Source: Chryseosolibacter sp964551035 (GTDB taxonomy: Bacteria; Bacteroidota; Bacteroidia; Cytophagales; Cyclobacteriaceae). From it: 64,000 bases of DNA. A program made the position numbers and the translations under genes. The stretch covers positions 124,001-188,000 of the forward strand of contig CAZKBK010000003.1 of NCBI GenBank assembly GCA_964551035.1. The letters run 5' to 3'. Within the stretch, counting starts at the first letter, position 1; each line of letters begins with the position of its first letter. The notes under the pieces were generated by a model. The model ran no database searches, had not been told where the DNA came from, and worked only from the letters and a program-made list of their open reading frames with translations. Below are positions 9,545 to 16,684 of this stretch, piece after piece.

Positions 9545-9994
9545 AACACGTTGGTCAAAATGGATGCAACCGTTGCAGCCATTTGAACGAAAGGTAGCGC
9601 AATTGTTCGAACCAAATGGGCTTCAATTGTCAGTTCAAGTGTATGAAATCGTCTGAATCGGGGGTTAATATGTTGCAGGATGGGTATTCATATGATTCAA
9701 ACGTACCGGACCATGAATCAAAACGCACTCATTTTCAGGTAGTTTCAATATCAAATGCGCAACGCCACCAAGGCAGCGATGGCGAACCTAAATTTAGCTG
9801 GTCAGGGAAACGAAATGCGCTTCGGGGAGATGGAACAAGGGAGTGTCCGATGCAATAAGCCCCTGCGCGGTTAATTCGGTCGACCCGAGGACAACCCAAC
9901 GGTAAGCAAGGGTTTACCGCATTTGACCAATGAACGGCATTGGGCATGATGGCATTGGTCAAAAGCGGGCATGTGATTTGAGCGTTTGCGATAC
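9545..9994. other. 450-bp divergent intergenic region
   Basis: It separates the GH31 gene (minus) from the acetyltransferase gene (plus). A minus-strand -7-like TACGTTTG lies at 9698-9705 without a well-spaced -33. Two inverted repeats lie on the acetyltransferase side: CGGTAA/TTACCG (9900-9905, 9914-9919) and an 11-bp pair described separately. No gene was found. Confidence 0.5.
9922..9963. repeat. 11-bp perfect inverted repeat before the acetyltransferase gene
   Basis: TTTGACCAATG (9922-9932) is exactly complementary to CATTGGTCAAA (9953-9963), with 20 bp between; the spacer also repeats GGCATTGG. It starts about 70 bp upstream of the acetyltransferase start. It may be an operator with two half-sites or an RNA hairpin; there is no U-run to make it a terminator. 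Confidence 0.55.
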
Positions 9995-10567
9995 ATGAGC
10001 GAAAAGGAAAAGATGCTGGCGGGAGCGTTGTACGATCCGCTGGATGCCGGGTTGTCGGAAGACCGGCTCAGGACCCGGCTGCTGATCAAGCAATTCAATG
10101 ACACCAGCGAAGACGATCACACGCGTCGAAGTGACCTCCTGAAAGCGCTTGTGCCCCACGCGGGGGAAGGCCTTTGGCTCCAGCCACCATTCTATTGCGA
10201 CTACGGATATAACATCATCCTCGGCGAAAAAGTATTCTTTAACTTCAACTGCGTGGTGCTGGATGTCACTTATGTACGCATCGGGAGTCGCACGCTCTTC
10301 GGCCCGAACGTTCAGATCTACACGGCTACCCATCCGATGGATCACAGCGAGCGCGCATCCGGATTGGAGTATGCGAAGCCGGTCACCATTGGTGAAGATG
10401 TCTGGGTCGGCGGGAGTGCCATCATTTGCCCCGGCATCACCGTGGGCGACCGGACGGTGATCGGCGCGGGTAGCGTCGTAACCAGGGATATCCCTTCAGA
10501 CGTATTTGCCGCGGGGAACCCCTGTAAGGTCATTCGGCCAACGCCGCAGCCGCCGAAGCATGGATAA
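9995..10567 (+). CDS. Maltose/galactoside-type O-acetyltransferase
   Basis: A 190-residue acetyltransferase of the LacA/Maa/NodL group, which transfers acetyl from acetyl-CoA to a sugar hydroxyl. An N-terminal Maa-type helical segment (MSEKEKMLAGALYDP) is followed by left-handed beta-helix hexapeptide repeats (about 70-185). The expected catalytic His is H113 in TATHPMDHSE, and the C-terminal AGNPCKVIR is the usual coil. The frame is open from a TTG at 9986, but the ATG at 9995 gives the N-terminus normal for the family and is chosen. No other plus-strand gene lies close by, so it is probably transcribed alone. The physiological acceptor is unknown. Confidence 0.9.
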   Translation: MSEKEKMLAGALYDPLDAGLSEDRLRTRLLIKQFNDTSEDDHTRRSDLLKALVPHAGEGLWLQPPFYCDYGYNIILGEKVFFNFNCVVLDVTYVRIGSRTLFGPNVQIYTATHPMDHSERASGLEYAKPVTIGEDVWVGGSAIICPGITVGDRTVIGAGSVVTRDIPSDVFAAGNPCKVIRPTPQPPKHG

Positions 10568-10795
10568 GACCAGTATGCTACTGAGCCCTCCGTGTCAAAC
10601 CTCGAGTGTCTATTATTGAGGTCAGGTCTGAATAATCCCGGTAGACAGGAACGCTAAAACTTTTCTAACTCCGCGATCATCTGAAAAATATGAAAGGACG
10701 GTTACTCGTTATCGTGTAGGCGCCGGCAAAGTGGATTTAATAGGGACCGCGTTGTATGTGCACGCTTCGCGGCCCATCGCGACTCCGGCCGATGT

Positions 10796-10834
10796 TTAAA
10801 ACAAAGAGTCCTGACAAACAGCTTTGTCAGGACT
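10796..10834 (-). terminator. Terminator of tRNA-Arg
   Basis: A perfect 12-bp stem (10807-10818 with 10823-10834, loop CAGC) lies 10 bp past the 3' end of the tRNA. It is followed on the minus strand by the T-rich CTTTGTTTTAAAC. Confidence 0.85.
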
Positions 10835-10844
10835 TGATGGGGAG

Positions 10845-10918
10845 TGCACTCGCAGGGATTCAAACCCCGAACCTTCTGATCCGTAGTCAGATGCTCTATT
10901 CAATTGAGCTACGAGTGC
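10845..10918 (-). tRNA. tRNA-Arg(ACG)
   Basis: The 74-nt minus-strand sequence folds as a cloverleaf. The acceptor stem is GCACTCG/CGAGTGC with discriminator A, the D arm is AGCTC...GAGC, the anticodon stem-loop CTGACTACGGATCAG carries anticodon ACG, and the T arm is GGTTTGAATCC-like with GGTTCGGGGTTTGAATCCC. CCA is not encoded. ACG should be read as ICG after deamination by TadA and serves the CGN codons. It has its own promoter and terminator. Confidence 0.97.
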
Positions 10919-10963
10919 GGCAATCCGGACGGCAGTTCGCGCTGCAGCCCGTTTTTTGGACTG

Positions 10964-10994
10964 CAAATGTAAATAATAATACAATGCTGCCAAA
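10964..10994 (-). promoter_or_regulatory. Promoter of tRNA-Arg
   Basis: On the minus strand TTTG (10991-10994), exactly 19 bp, then TACATTTG (10964-10971): a full match to the Bacteroidota housekeeping promoter TTTG-N19-TAnnTTTG. The start site would be about 40 nt upstream of the mature tRNA 5' end. Confidence 0.8.
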
Positions 10995-11002
10995 TAAAAC
11001 GG

Positions 11003-11033
11003 TTTGGCAGCGCAGACAAAAAAGCTATTTTTG
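11003..11033 (+). promoter_or_regulatory. Promoter of the outer-membrane barrel gene
   Basis: TTTG (11003-11006), exactly 19 bp, then TATTTTTG (11026-11033) fully matches the Bacteroidota promoter. It is divergent from the tRNA-Arg promoter, with only 8 bp between the two -33 elements. Because it lies downstream of the ATG at 11004, it shows that the gene starts at 11064. Confidence 0.82.
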
Positions 11034-11063
11034 AGCCTGTTTTTTTCCAGGAACCCATTCAAG

Positions 11064-11849
11064 ATGATAAAAAAGTCGGTTGCTCTTTTTCTTCTGCTCG
11101 TTTCATCCGCAGCGGCTTTCAGCCAGGAAGCCGAACCCGGCAAACGCCCTGATATTCCGGGCAATTTCGCCCTCGATTTTGGTTTCAACCGGCTGCTGGA
11201 CGAGCCCAACGACCTGGAGTACGGCTTTTGGGGATCCCGGACGGCAAATATCTACTATCAATATCACATCCGGATCGGTCAATCCAAGTTCTCGTTTCAC
11301 CCCGGCATCGGCCTCGGCATGGAACGCTTCAAGCTCCAGGGTTTCAAGGATTTCCTTCCCAGCGACACGATCCAGCGCAACGTGCCCACGCTCATCTATG
11401 ACGGCGAGGGTAACACCATCCTTGCCGAAGCGGTCCGTGTGATCTATGACGGCGACTCCCTTGGCCAGCCCGACTGGTCAAATTCCTACACGACGAAGAA
11501 GTCGATGCTGGTGTTGAACTATCTTGATATTCCTGTCGAGTTCCGCTTCAGCGTAAACCCCGATGATCCCGCGCGGAGCTTCAAGGTCGCCCTGGGTGGC
11601 CGCATCGGATACCTTATCGGCGCCAAGACGAAACTCAAGTACGAGGAAAACGGCAACACAAAGAAGCTGAAAAATGAGCAGCGCTTCAACCTCAATCCAT
11701 TCCGCTATAGCGCCTACACCAGGATCTACCTGGGCAACTTCAGCCTGTTCGGGTATTATAACTTCAGCTCGATGTTCAAAGAAGGCAAAGGCCCGATGCA
11801 GACCAACACGACTTCATACACCGTGGGGATCTCCCTGTCGGGATTGTAG
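11064..11849 (+). CDS. Outer membrane beta-barrel protein (PorT-like family)
   Basis: A 261-residue secreted protein with signal peptide (MIKKSVALFLLLVSSAAAFSQ, cleavage near residue 21). The rest is rich in alternating aromatic/polar strands such as YYQYHIRIGQSKFSFHPGIG, FKVALGGRIGYLIG and FSLFGYYNFSSMF, and ends in a short strand (SYTVGISLSGL), as in small eight- to ten-stranded outer-membrane barrels of Bacteroidota. The ATG at 11064 is chosen because the promoter at 11003-11033 lies inside the longer frame and because the signal peptide begins there. The role is unknown; PorT-like proteins can act in T9SS, but this assignment is only by general resemblance. Confidence 0.75.
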   Translation: MIKKSVALFLLLVSSAAAFSQEAEPGKRPDIPGNFALDFGFNRLLDEPNDLEYGFWGSRTANIYYQYHIRIGQSKFSFHPGIGLGMERFKLQGFKDFLPSDTIQRNVPTLIYDGEGNTILAEAVRVIYDGDSLGQPDWSNSYTTKKSMLVLNYLDIPVEFRFSVNPDDPARSFKVALGGRIGYLIGAKTKLKYEENGNTKKLKNEQRFNLNPFRYSAYTRIYLGNFSLFGYYNFSSMFKEGKGPMQTNTTSYTVGISLSGL

Positions 11850-12014
11850 GTAGGGACAACGCCGAAGCGCGTGCCGGATAGCCTCGGGACAGGTTGCCAG
11901 ATGGGAAGTGTTGGACGTTGATGAGGGAAGAATTTGGAAGCGTTTTAGGCTCGCAGTTTTTGGACATAACGTCTCCCTGTCCGCGTGGTAACCCGTTTGC
12001 ACTATCCAGAAACG

Positions 12015-12046
12015 AAAAAAGCTACCCGTGTCGGATAGCTTTTTCT
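12015..12046. terminator. Bidirectional terminator
   Basis: AAAAAGCTA (ending 12024) pairs with TAGCTTTTT (12036-12044), with an inner CCG/CGG pair. The A- and T-runs on either side let it work in both directions, serving the barrel gene (plus) and the lipoprotein gene ending at 12066 (minus). Between 11850 and 12014 nothing else is seen. Confidence 0.7.
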
Positions 12047-12065
12047 TGATGATCGATTCAGGCAC

Positions 12066-12638
12066 TTAGTTTCCGTTGCCAAGTTTGTTCATCTCCTGTT
12101 CGAACGTTTCCTTGAACTTTTCGTAGTCATAGTCGATCTTGAGGCGCTCATCTTTGGAAAGGCGCTCATTGTATTTGGCCACCAGTTCATCGGCGGAAAG
12201 TTCAATGGCAATGTAGGTCTTGTACGTGCCTTCCTGGGTCTTCATGAGTTTTTCACAGAGCGTGCGAATACCCGACAGCGTCTGATCGACCACCTCGCGG
12301 TTGAGGCTCTCGAACCGCTCTTCCACTTCTTCGCGGTTGTTCATTTCGCGCGAGTTCACATAGTTGTCAGTGACGGTCTTCACGGTAGTCTGGATTGACT
12401 GCGCGAGTTCAGCACGGGCATTGGACAGCGCTTTGCGTTTTGAAGTGACCTGATCCTGGCTTTCGCCGATAGAATTGGCGCGGAAGAACTTTGATGTGGT
12501 AAAAAAGTCCGGGCCGGAGCACGGTACCACCACTTCAACCTCGCCCTTCGGAGGCGCTTCTTTTTTGCTCTTACATCCGATGATCATTACACTGACCAGG
12601 GCGAGCATTACAAACGAGGAGTACGTTAGCTTTTTCAT
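12066..12638 (-). CDS. LPP20-like lipoprotein
   Basis: A 190-residue lipoprotein with a type II signal peptide (lipobox MIIGC, Cys near residue 22). The body contains a helical/strand segment where 'ALSNARAELAQSIQTTVKT' is followed by a C-terminal TYKTYIAIELSADEL strand, the pattern seen in LPP20-like proteins. The next upstream gene encodes a larger protein with the same kind of module (RKSALDDLISQIRVNV), so the two probably work together in the envelope. The gap between them is 95 bp, on the same strand. Function is unknown. A short element, TTGTATTAC, lies 23 bp upstream of the start, as in another lipoprotein gene at 23695. Confidence 0.65.
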   Translation of the reverse strand: MKKLTYSSFVMLALVSVMIIGCKSKKEAPPKGEVEVVVPCSGPDFFTTSKFFRANSIGESQDQVTSKRKALSNARAELAQSIQTTVKTVTDNYVNSREMNNREEVEERFESLNREVVDQTLSGIRTLCEKLMKTQEGTYKTYIAIELSADELVAKYNERLSKDERLKIDYDYEKFKETFEQEMNKLGNGN

Positions 12639-12661
12639 ATCGAGTTTTAGAGTTTGGTTAT

Positions 12662-12670
12662 GTAATACAA
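12662..12670 (-). promoter_or_regulatory. TTGTATTAC element, copy 1
   Basis: Minus-strand TTGTATTAC ends 23 bp before the start codon of the lipoprotein gene. The same nine bases at the same distance precede the lipoprotein gene starting at 23695, with partial similarity (GAAnnTTGGnCT) just upstream. It may be a promoter element of an alternative sigma factor or an operator. Confidence 0.35.
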
Positions 12671-12733
12671 TTTAAAGACCAATTTTCCTTCGGCGCCGAA
12701 AAAACTCCTTTCAAGCGCGTGAGTGCTGTTTTT

Positions 12734-14095
12734 CTAATGCAAAACATTCTTCAACAATTCCTTCATATGATCCTGCTCAAGGGTTTCGAGCGCTTTGTTG
12801 TAAGCGTCAAGGCTTGACTTGTCGTAGTCGAGCCCGTAGCCCTTTACGCGGTCGAGGGTCGTAGCGTAGATCTCTTTGCCTTCCTTCATGGCCATTACCT
12901 TGATGACCCCAGTGAGGTAGGTGATGTAGATACTTCCCGACACCGCCCCTTTCTCAGAATCAGCCCTGACATCGAACCAAAGGTCTGCCATCCCCTTGTC
13001 ATTAGTGAATTCAAAACCATTGGTGGACAAGAGGGTTTTAAGCCTGTTGGTCAATTGCGGATAAGTCCTCACCGCGCCGAGGCTTCGTTCCTCAGCGGTC
13101 AGATAGACCACGGGGCGTTGCACATGCAGGTTTACCTGTGCGCGGGGAACGTTGAGGGTTTTCACAATGAGTGCGTATACCGGAGAGCCTGTACTTGCGC
13201 TGAGCGCGTCGATATCGATCGTCACTACAACCGTCTGCTCCAGGTCGCGCGCGCCGATCTTATTGATAAGAATCTTTGCCTCGCCGGACGCATCCGCGGT
13301 ATAGGTTGGGAAGACCTCGCCGGATCCCTTCTCGAATGCAGCTGCCAGGGGAAGGTCGCGGGCCGGTACGTTGAGGTCCGGATAGTACGCCGAGGCAACT
13401 ACTTCCTGGCGGGACTGCGCCAGCCTCCGGTTTAGGGTCAGCTCAGTGGGATTCACCCGAAGGGTGATCCGGTCCAGTACCCGTTGTATGGAAGCGTATA
13501 TCTCGTTGATCAGAATGACTTGCTCCCCGTTGACATCGACACGAATGGGGTCGTTGAGGTATTTTTCCAGGCTTCGAAAGGCCTGAAAATAGAAACTGAT
13601 GGCCATAAGGCGTTCGTTCGCGGCTTCGGCTTCGCGGGCCTTCTTCAAATAGTCCGTTGCCAGCAACGTCGCATTGCGCTTCTGCTCCTCCTTGATCTGT
13701 CTGTAACGCGCAATGGAGAGGCGATAGTAGACCCAGTAGTTGGTGGCATCTTCCCAGGCGTCCACCATTTCGAATTCCTGGATCTCGTCGGCCGCCGTCG
13801 TCTTGATGATTTGTTCGTATTCTTCTTTAAGGTTGCGGTCTGATTCGAACACGCTCAGGGTGCTGGTGCTGGAAACGTTGACGCGGATCTGCGAGATGAG
13901 GTCATCCAGTGCGCTCTTTCTGGCAGCCTGAACGTAGTTGTTGGCCCCGTCCTTGATGCTGTGGCCAACACCCGTATAATAACCCTGCTGATTCGGCTCC
14001 GTCCTCAGCCACGCGGGTTTCAGTTCGTCGGGATCCGGCTGAACCTTTGGGCTACAGGCAGAAATCAAGAATAACAGGCCAATGATGCGCTTCAC
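12734..14095 (-). CDS. LPP20 family lipoprotein, long form
   Basis: A 453-residue lipoprotein; the signal peptide ends at a lipobox with Cys at residue 14 (LISAC). Residues about 25-165 form an LPP20-type module (PAWLRTEP, YYTGVGHS, ARKSALDDLISQIRVNVSS, YWVYYRLS). A helical middle part follows, and then beta-rich C-terminal domains (about 210-450) containing a segment resembling secreted Ig-like or adhesion domains. Such proteins occur in many Bacteroidota as envelope components of unknown role. It is followed by a small LPP20-like lipoprotein on the same strand, and a -7-like TAGATTTG lies 62 bp upstream. No enzymatic motif is visible. Confidence 0.65.
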   Translation of the reverse strand: MKRIIGLLFLISACSPKVQPDPDELKPAWLRTEPNQQGYYTGVGHSIKDGANNYVQAARKSALDDLISQIRVNVSSTSTLSVFESDRNLKEEYEQIIKTTAADEIQEFEMVDAWEDATNYWVYYRLSIARYRQIKEEQKRNATLLATDYLKKAREAEAANERLMAISFYFQAFRSLEKYLNDPIRVDVNGEQVILINEIYASIQRVLDRITLRVNPTELTLNRRLAQSRQEVVASAYYPDLNVPARDLPLAAAFEKGSGEVFPTYTADASGEAKILINKIGARDLEQTVVVTIDIDALSASTGSPVYALIVKTLNVPRAQVNLHVQRPVVYLTAEERSLGAVRTYPQLTNRLKTLLSTNGFEFTNDKGMADLWFDVRADSEKGAVSGSIYITYLTGVIKVMAMKEGKEIYATTLDRVKGYGLDYDKSSLDAYNKALETLEQDHMKELLKNVLH

Positions 14096-14156
14096 GATAT
14101 AAAGGTTAGGGTTGCCGTCTGGCAGATATCCACATCCGTGCCAAAAAGTAATATAG

Positions 14157-14164
14157 CAAATCTA
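14157..14164 (-). promoter_or_regulatory. -7 element upstream of the LPP20 gene
   Basis: TAGATTTG on the minus strand matches TAnnTTTG; no TTTG is present at the ideal -33 distance. It would give a leader of about 55 nt. Confidence 0.3.
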
Positions 14165-14250
14165 CGCTGCGAGACCGAAGTCTGCATCGCGTTGTACTAA
14201 AATACGTCACTTTTCACAAATCTCCCGCATGACGGACCTGCGCACGGGGC

Positions 14251-15426
14251 TCAGTCCTTCAACAAAGGCGGTCTGCGGCTGCCCTGGTACATTTCATATT
14301 CCAAAAGCCGGCAATCCAGTTTGGCCGTGTAAAACTCGATACGGCGCGACGCCTTGAGCCCCACTTTTTTGGCGAGTTCCAGATTGCCTGTGAAAACATA
14401 GCCCGTGTATCCAAGGCATTTCTTCTTCATGAAATCGCCAACCCGCGAATACGTGTGTTCAAGCGCCGATGCCTCTCCAAGCCTTTCCCCGTACTCCGGG
14501 TTGAAGTAGACGGCGCCACCTCCGGGAGGAACGGTGGTGTCCGCAAAATCACAAACGCTGAATTCAATCATCGCCTCCACGCCCGCCGCCGATGCATTGA
14601 CCTTCGCAATGTGAACGGCATCATCATTGATATCGGTCGCAACGATCCTCAATCCGGGTACCTCGATGATGTCCGCACGGAGTTTTTCAAATTCATCGTC
14701 ATACCATCGATGCTCGTAGCCGCGCACGTGCATGAACGAATAGTTGCCTCTGAAGAGACCCGGTTTGCGGCGGGTGGCCAGCAAGGCAGCCTCAATGGCA
14801 ACCGTGCCCGAGCCACACATTGGATTTACAAACGGCGAACGACGATCCCAGCGTGTAGCCATTAAGGTGGCCGACGCCAGCGCTTCCAGCATCGGCGCTT
14901 TGCCGGGAATCCGGCGATAACCGTGCTTGGCCAGGGTGGCTCCTGAAGTGTCAAGAAAGACAGTGGCCTCCTCTTCGCGCCAAAACAAATGGATCACCAG
15001 TTTGTCCGCGGATGAACCCGTATCGGGACGGGTTCCGGTGTCCTTTCGAATCCGGTCGACGATAGCGTCCTTGACCTTCACATTGACGAAGAGGGCGTTA
15101 TTTACCGTGGGATGATCCACGGTACTGGTCACGGAAAAATATCCGTCGTTGTGGACGATCTCTTCCCACGGCATCGCATGTACAGCGCGATAAACGTCAT
15201 TTGGATTATCGGCACGAAAGTTCTTCAACGCGAAAAGTACCTGACTGGCGCAACGCAAGTGGAGGTTTAACCGGATGCAGTCGAGGTAGGTGCCCTTCAG
15301 CCCGATGCCCGTAGGAAAGACCCGGTCAACGGTTAGCCCAAGGGCTTCGGTCTCCTCCTTAAGAAAAGGGGTTAGCCTCTTGTTGCAGGTAATGAAGATG
15401 CGGCGGGGATCGCGAAATATTTCCAT
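14251..15426 (-). CDS. THUMP-domain class I rRNA (guanine-N2)-methyltransferase, RlmL/Trm14-like
   Basis: A 391-residue SAM-dependent RNA methyltransferase of the UPF0020 family, probably modifying a guanine in 23S rRNA as RlmL does. A THUMP RNA-binding domain spans about 45-160. The methyltransferase domain carries NPMCGSGT at 201-208 (SAM binding) and ATDINDDAV around 263. The catalytic motif, usually NPPY, is NPEY at 309-312, a form also seen in Bacteroidota members. It follows birA by 6 bp on the same strand, so they form an operon. The exact target is inferred from the family only. Confidence 0.88.
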   Translation of the reverse strand: MEIFRDPRRIFITCNKRLTPFLKEETEALGLTVDRVFPTGIGLKGTYLDCIRLNLHLRCASQVLFALKNFRADNPNDVYRAVHAMPWEEIVHNDGYFSVTSTVDHPTVNNALFVNVKVKDAIVDRIRKDTGTRPDTGSSADKLVIHLFWREEEATVFLDTSGATLAKHGYRRIPGKAPMLEALASATLMATRWDRRSPFVNPMCGSGTVAIEAALLATRRKPGLFRGNYSFMHVRGYEHRWYDDEFEKLRADIIEVPGLRIVATDINDDAVHIAKVNASAAGVEAMIEFSVCDFADTTVPPGGGAVYFNPEYGERLGEASALEHTYSRVGDFMKKKCLGYTGYVFTGNLELAKKVGLKASRRIEFYTAKLDCRLLEYEMYQGSRRPPLLKD

Positions 15427-15432
15427 GAAACG

Positions 15433-16185
15433 CTAAGCGATGAATTTGATTTCCTTTACGCCAAAGTAATCCCTTCCCTGGGAGGATTCAACAGCGAGCC
15501 TTCCGGCTGAATCGATTCCCCGGATGATGCCCTCAAAATTGCCACGGGCCGAATTAAAAAAGCGCCTTTCATTCAAGCCGTACAGGTTATCCAGATAGGC
15601 CGACCTCAAAAGGGCTTCCTCCCGGCTCCGAAGCTGCAGATAACGGCCTTCCAGACCCTGAAGCAACTGATGTAACGCCCCTTCCAGGGGTTCCGACGCG
15701 CCGGTGATGCACTTTAGGGAGGTGGCACCCGGAATCCCAAACACGATCTGGTTGACGTTAAGGCCGATTCCGACTACCGAAGCATGGAACCGCCCGGCCT
15801 GCACTTGATTTTCTATGAGAATGCCGGAAATCTTGCTTCCGTGAACTAAAATATCGTTAGGCCACTTAATATGGACGGATTCACTTGTTCTCTCGATCAG
15901 ATAATCACGAACACCGAGCGAAATCGCCATATTCAGCACAAACTGGTCTTCCACGCGAAGAAAAGCCGGCTTTAAAATCATGGAAAACGTAAGATTCAAA
16001 CCAGGCTCAGTTTCCCAACCATTGCCGCGCTGACCCCTCCCGGCCGTCTGATGGTGCGTGATGATCACGGTGCCCTCAACGGACTTCGCGCTCAATTGCA
16101 AGGCAAGCGTATTTGTCGAATGACATTCTGGCACAAAAACCAGTTGTTTTCCGAGGAAAAGCGTATTGGCAGGAATTTTATACAA
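15433..16185 (-). CDS. birA: Biotin-[acetyl-CoA-carboxylase] ligase
   Basis: A 250-residue biotin protein ligase, which activates biotin with ATP and attaches it to the biotin carrier protein of acetyl-CoA carboxylase. The biotinyl-AMP loop GRGQRGNGW (about 49-57) and the lysine-bearing KWPNDILV (about 104-111) are present. There is no N-terminal HTH, so unlike E. coli BirA it should not repress transcription. No ATG fits the family N-terminus: an in-frame TAA lies at 16195-16197 and the first usable codon is TTG at 16185 (ATT at 16191 is the alternative). It is divergent from rsfS and is followed by the rRNA methyltransferase gene. Confidence 0.92.
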   Translation of the reverse strand: MYKIPANTLFLGKQLVFVPECHSTNTLALQLSAKSVEGTVIITHHQTAGRGQRGNGWETEPGLNLTFSMILKPAFLRVEDQFVLNMAISLGVRDYLIERTSESVHIKWPNDILVHGSKISGILIENQVQAGRFHASVVGIGLNVNQIVFGIPGATSLKCITGASEPLEGALHQLLQGLEGRYLQLRSREEALLRSAYLDNLYGLNERRFFNSARGNFEGIIRGIDSAGRLAVESSQGRDYFGVKEIKFIA

Positions 16186-16195
16186 TTGAATTGGT

Positions 16196-16203
16196 TAATT
16201 TTG
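16196..16203 (+). promoter_or_regulatory. -7 element for rsfS
   Basis: TAATTTTG matches TAnnTTTG and lies 43 bp before the rsfS start codon. The -33 position has no good TTTG. It supports the short form of RsfS over the frame running back into birA. Confidence 0.4.
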
Positions 16204-16245
16204 CAAGTTATTAATATACCAAACACAAAACATCAGAATCGGTTA

Positions 16246-16641
16246 ATGCTCGAAAAACGGAATGGTGCCAGTTCGCATACCCTGAGTGAAATGATCGTCA
16301 AAGGTATGCAGGAGAAAAAAGCGACTGACATCGTGGTGATGGATCTGAGAAGCGTAAAACATGCCGTAGCCGATTTTTTCGTAATTTGTTCCGGTAATTC
16401 AGACAAACAGCTTGACGCCATTGCCGATTCCGTAGACAACGAGGTGCACAAGGCGCTGAAGGAAAACCCCTGGCATACGGAAGGAAAAAACAATAAAGAA
16501 TGGATGCTGCTCGACTACATCGATGTGGTCGCGCATATCTTCCGCAAAGACAAGCGGGAGTTTTACGCACTTGAAAAGCTATGGGGCGACGCCGAGATCA
16601 CTGAAATTGAAGCCGATCCCATCACACAGGCGAAATTCTGA
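16246..16641 (+). CDS. rsfS: Ribosomal silencing factor RsfS
   Basis: A 131-residue RsfS/YbeB/Iojap family protein. It binds ribosomal protein L14 (uL14) on the large subunit and blocks subunit joining when nutrients are scarce. Family signatures include IVVMDLR, VADFFVICSGNS, WHTEGKNNKEWMLLDY, VVAHIF and FYALEKLWGD. The frame is open far upstream, but this part overlaps birA antisense; the ATG at 16246 gives the normal length and starts after a promoter-like TAATTTTG. ftsH follows 43 bp downstream on the same strand, the usual Bacteroidota neighbour. Confidence 0.94.
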   Translation: MLEKRNGASSHTLSEMIVKGMQEKKATDIVVMDLRSVKHAVADFFVICSGNSDKQLDAIADSVDNEVHKALKENPWHTEGKNNKEWMLLDYIDVVAHIFRKDKREFYALEKLWGDAEITEIEADPITQAKF

Positions 16642-16684
16642 CGATTAAAGAGATTTAAACATCATTTGATACCAAGCAACCGAA

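Noticed and set aside
16051..16245. In-frame upstream extension of RsfS
   Set aside because: It overlaps birA antisense, and a -7 motif at 16196-16203 lies inside it.
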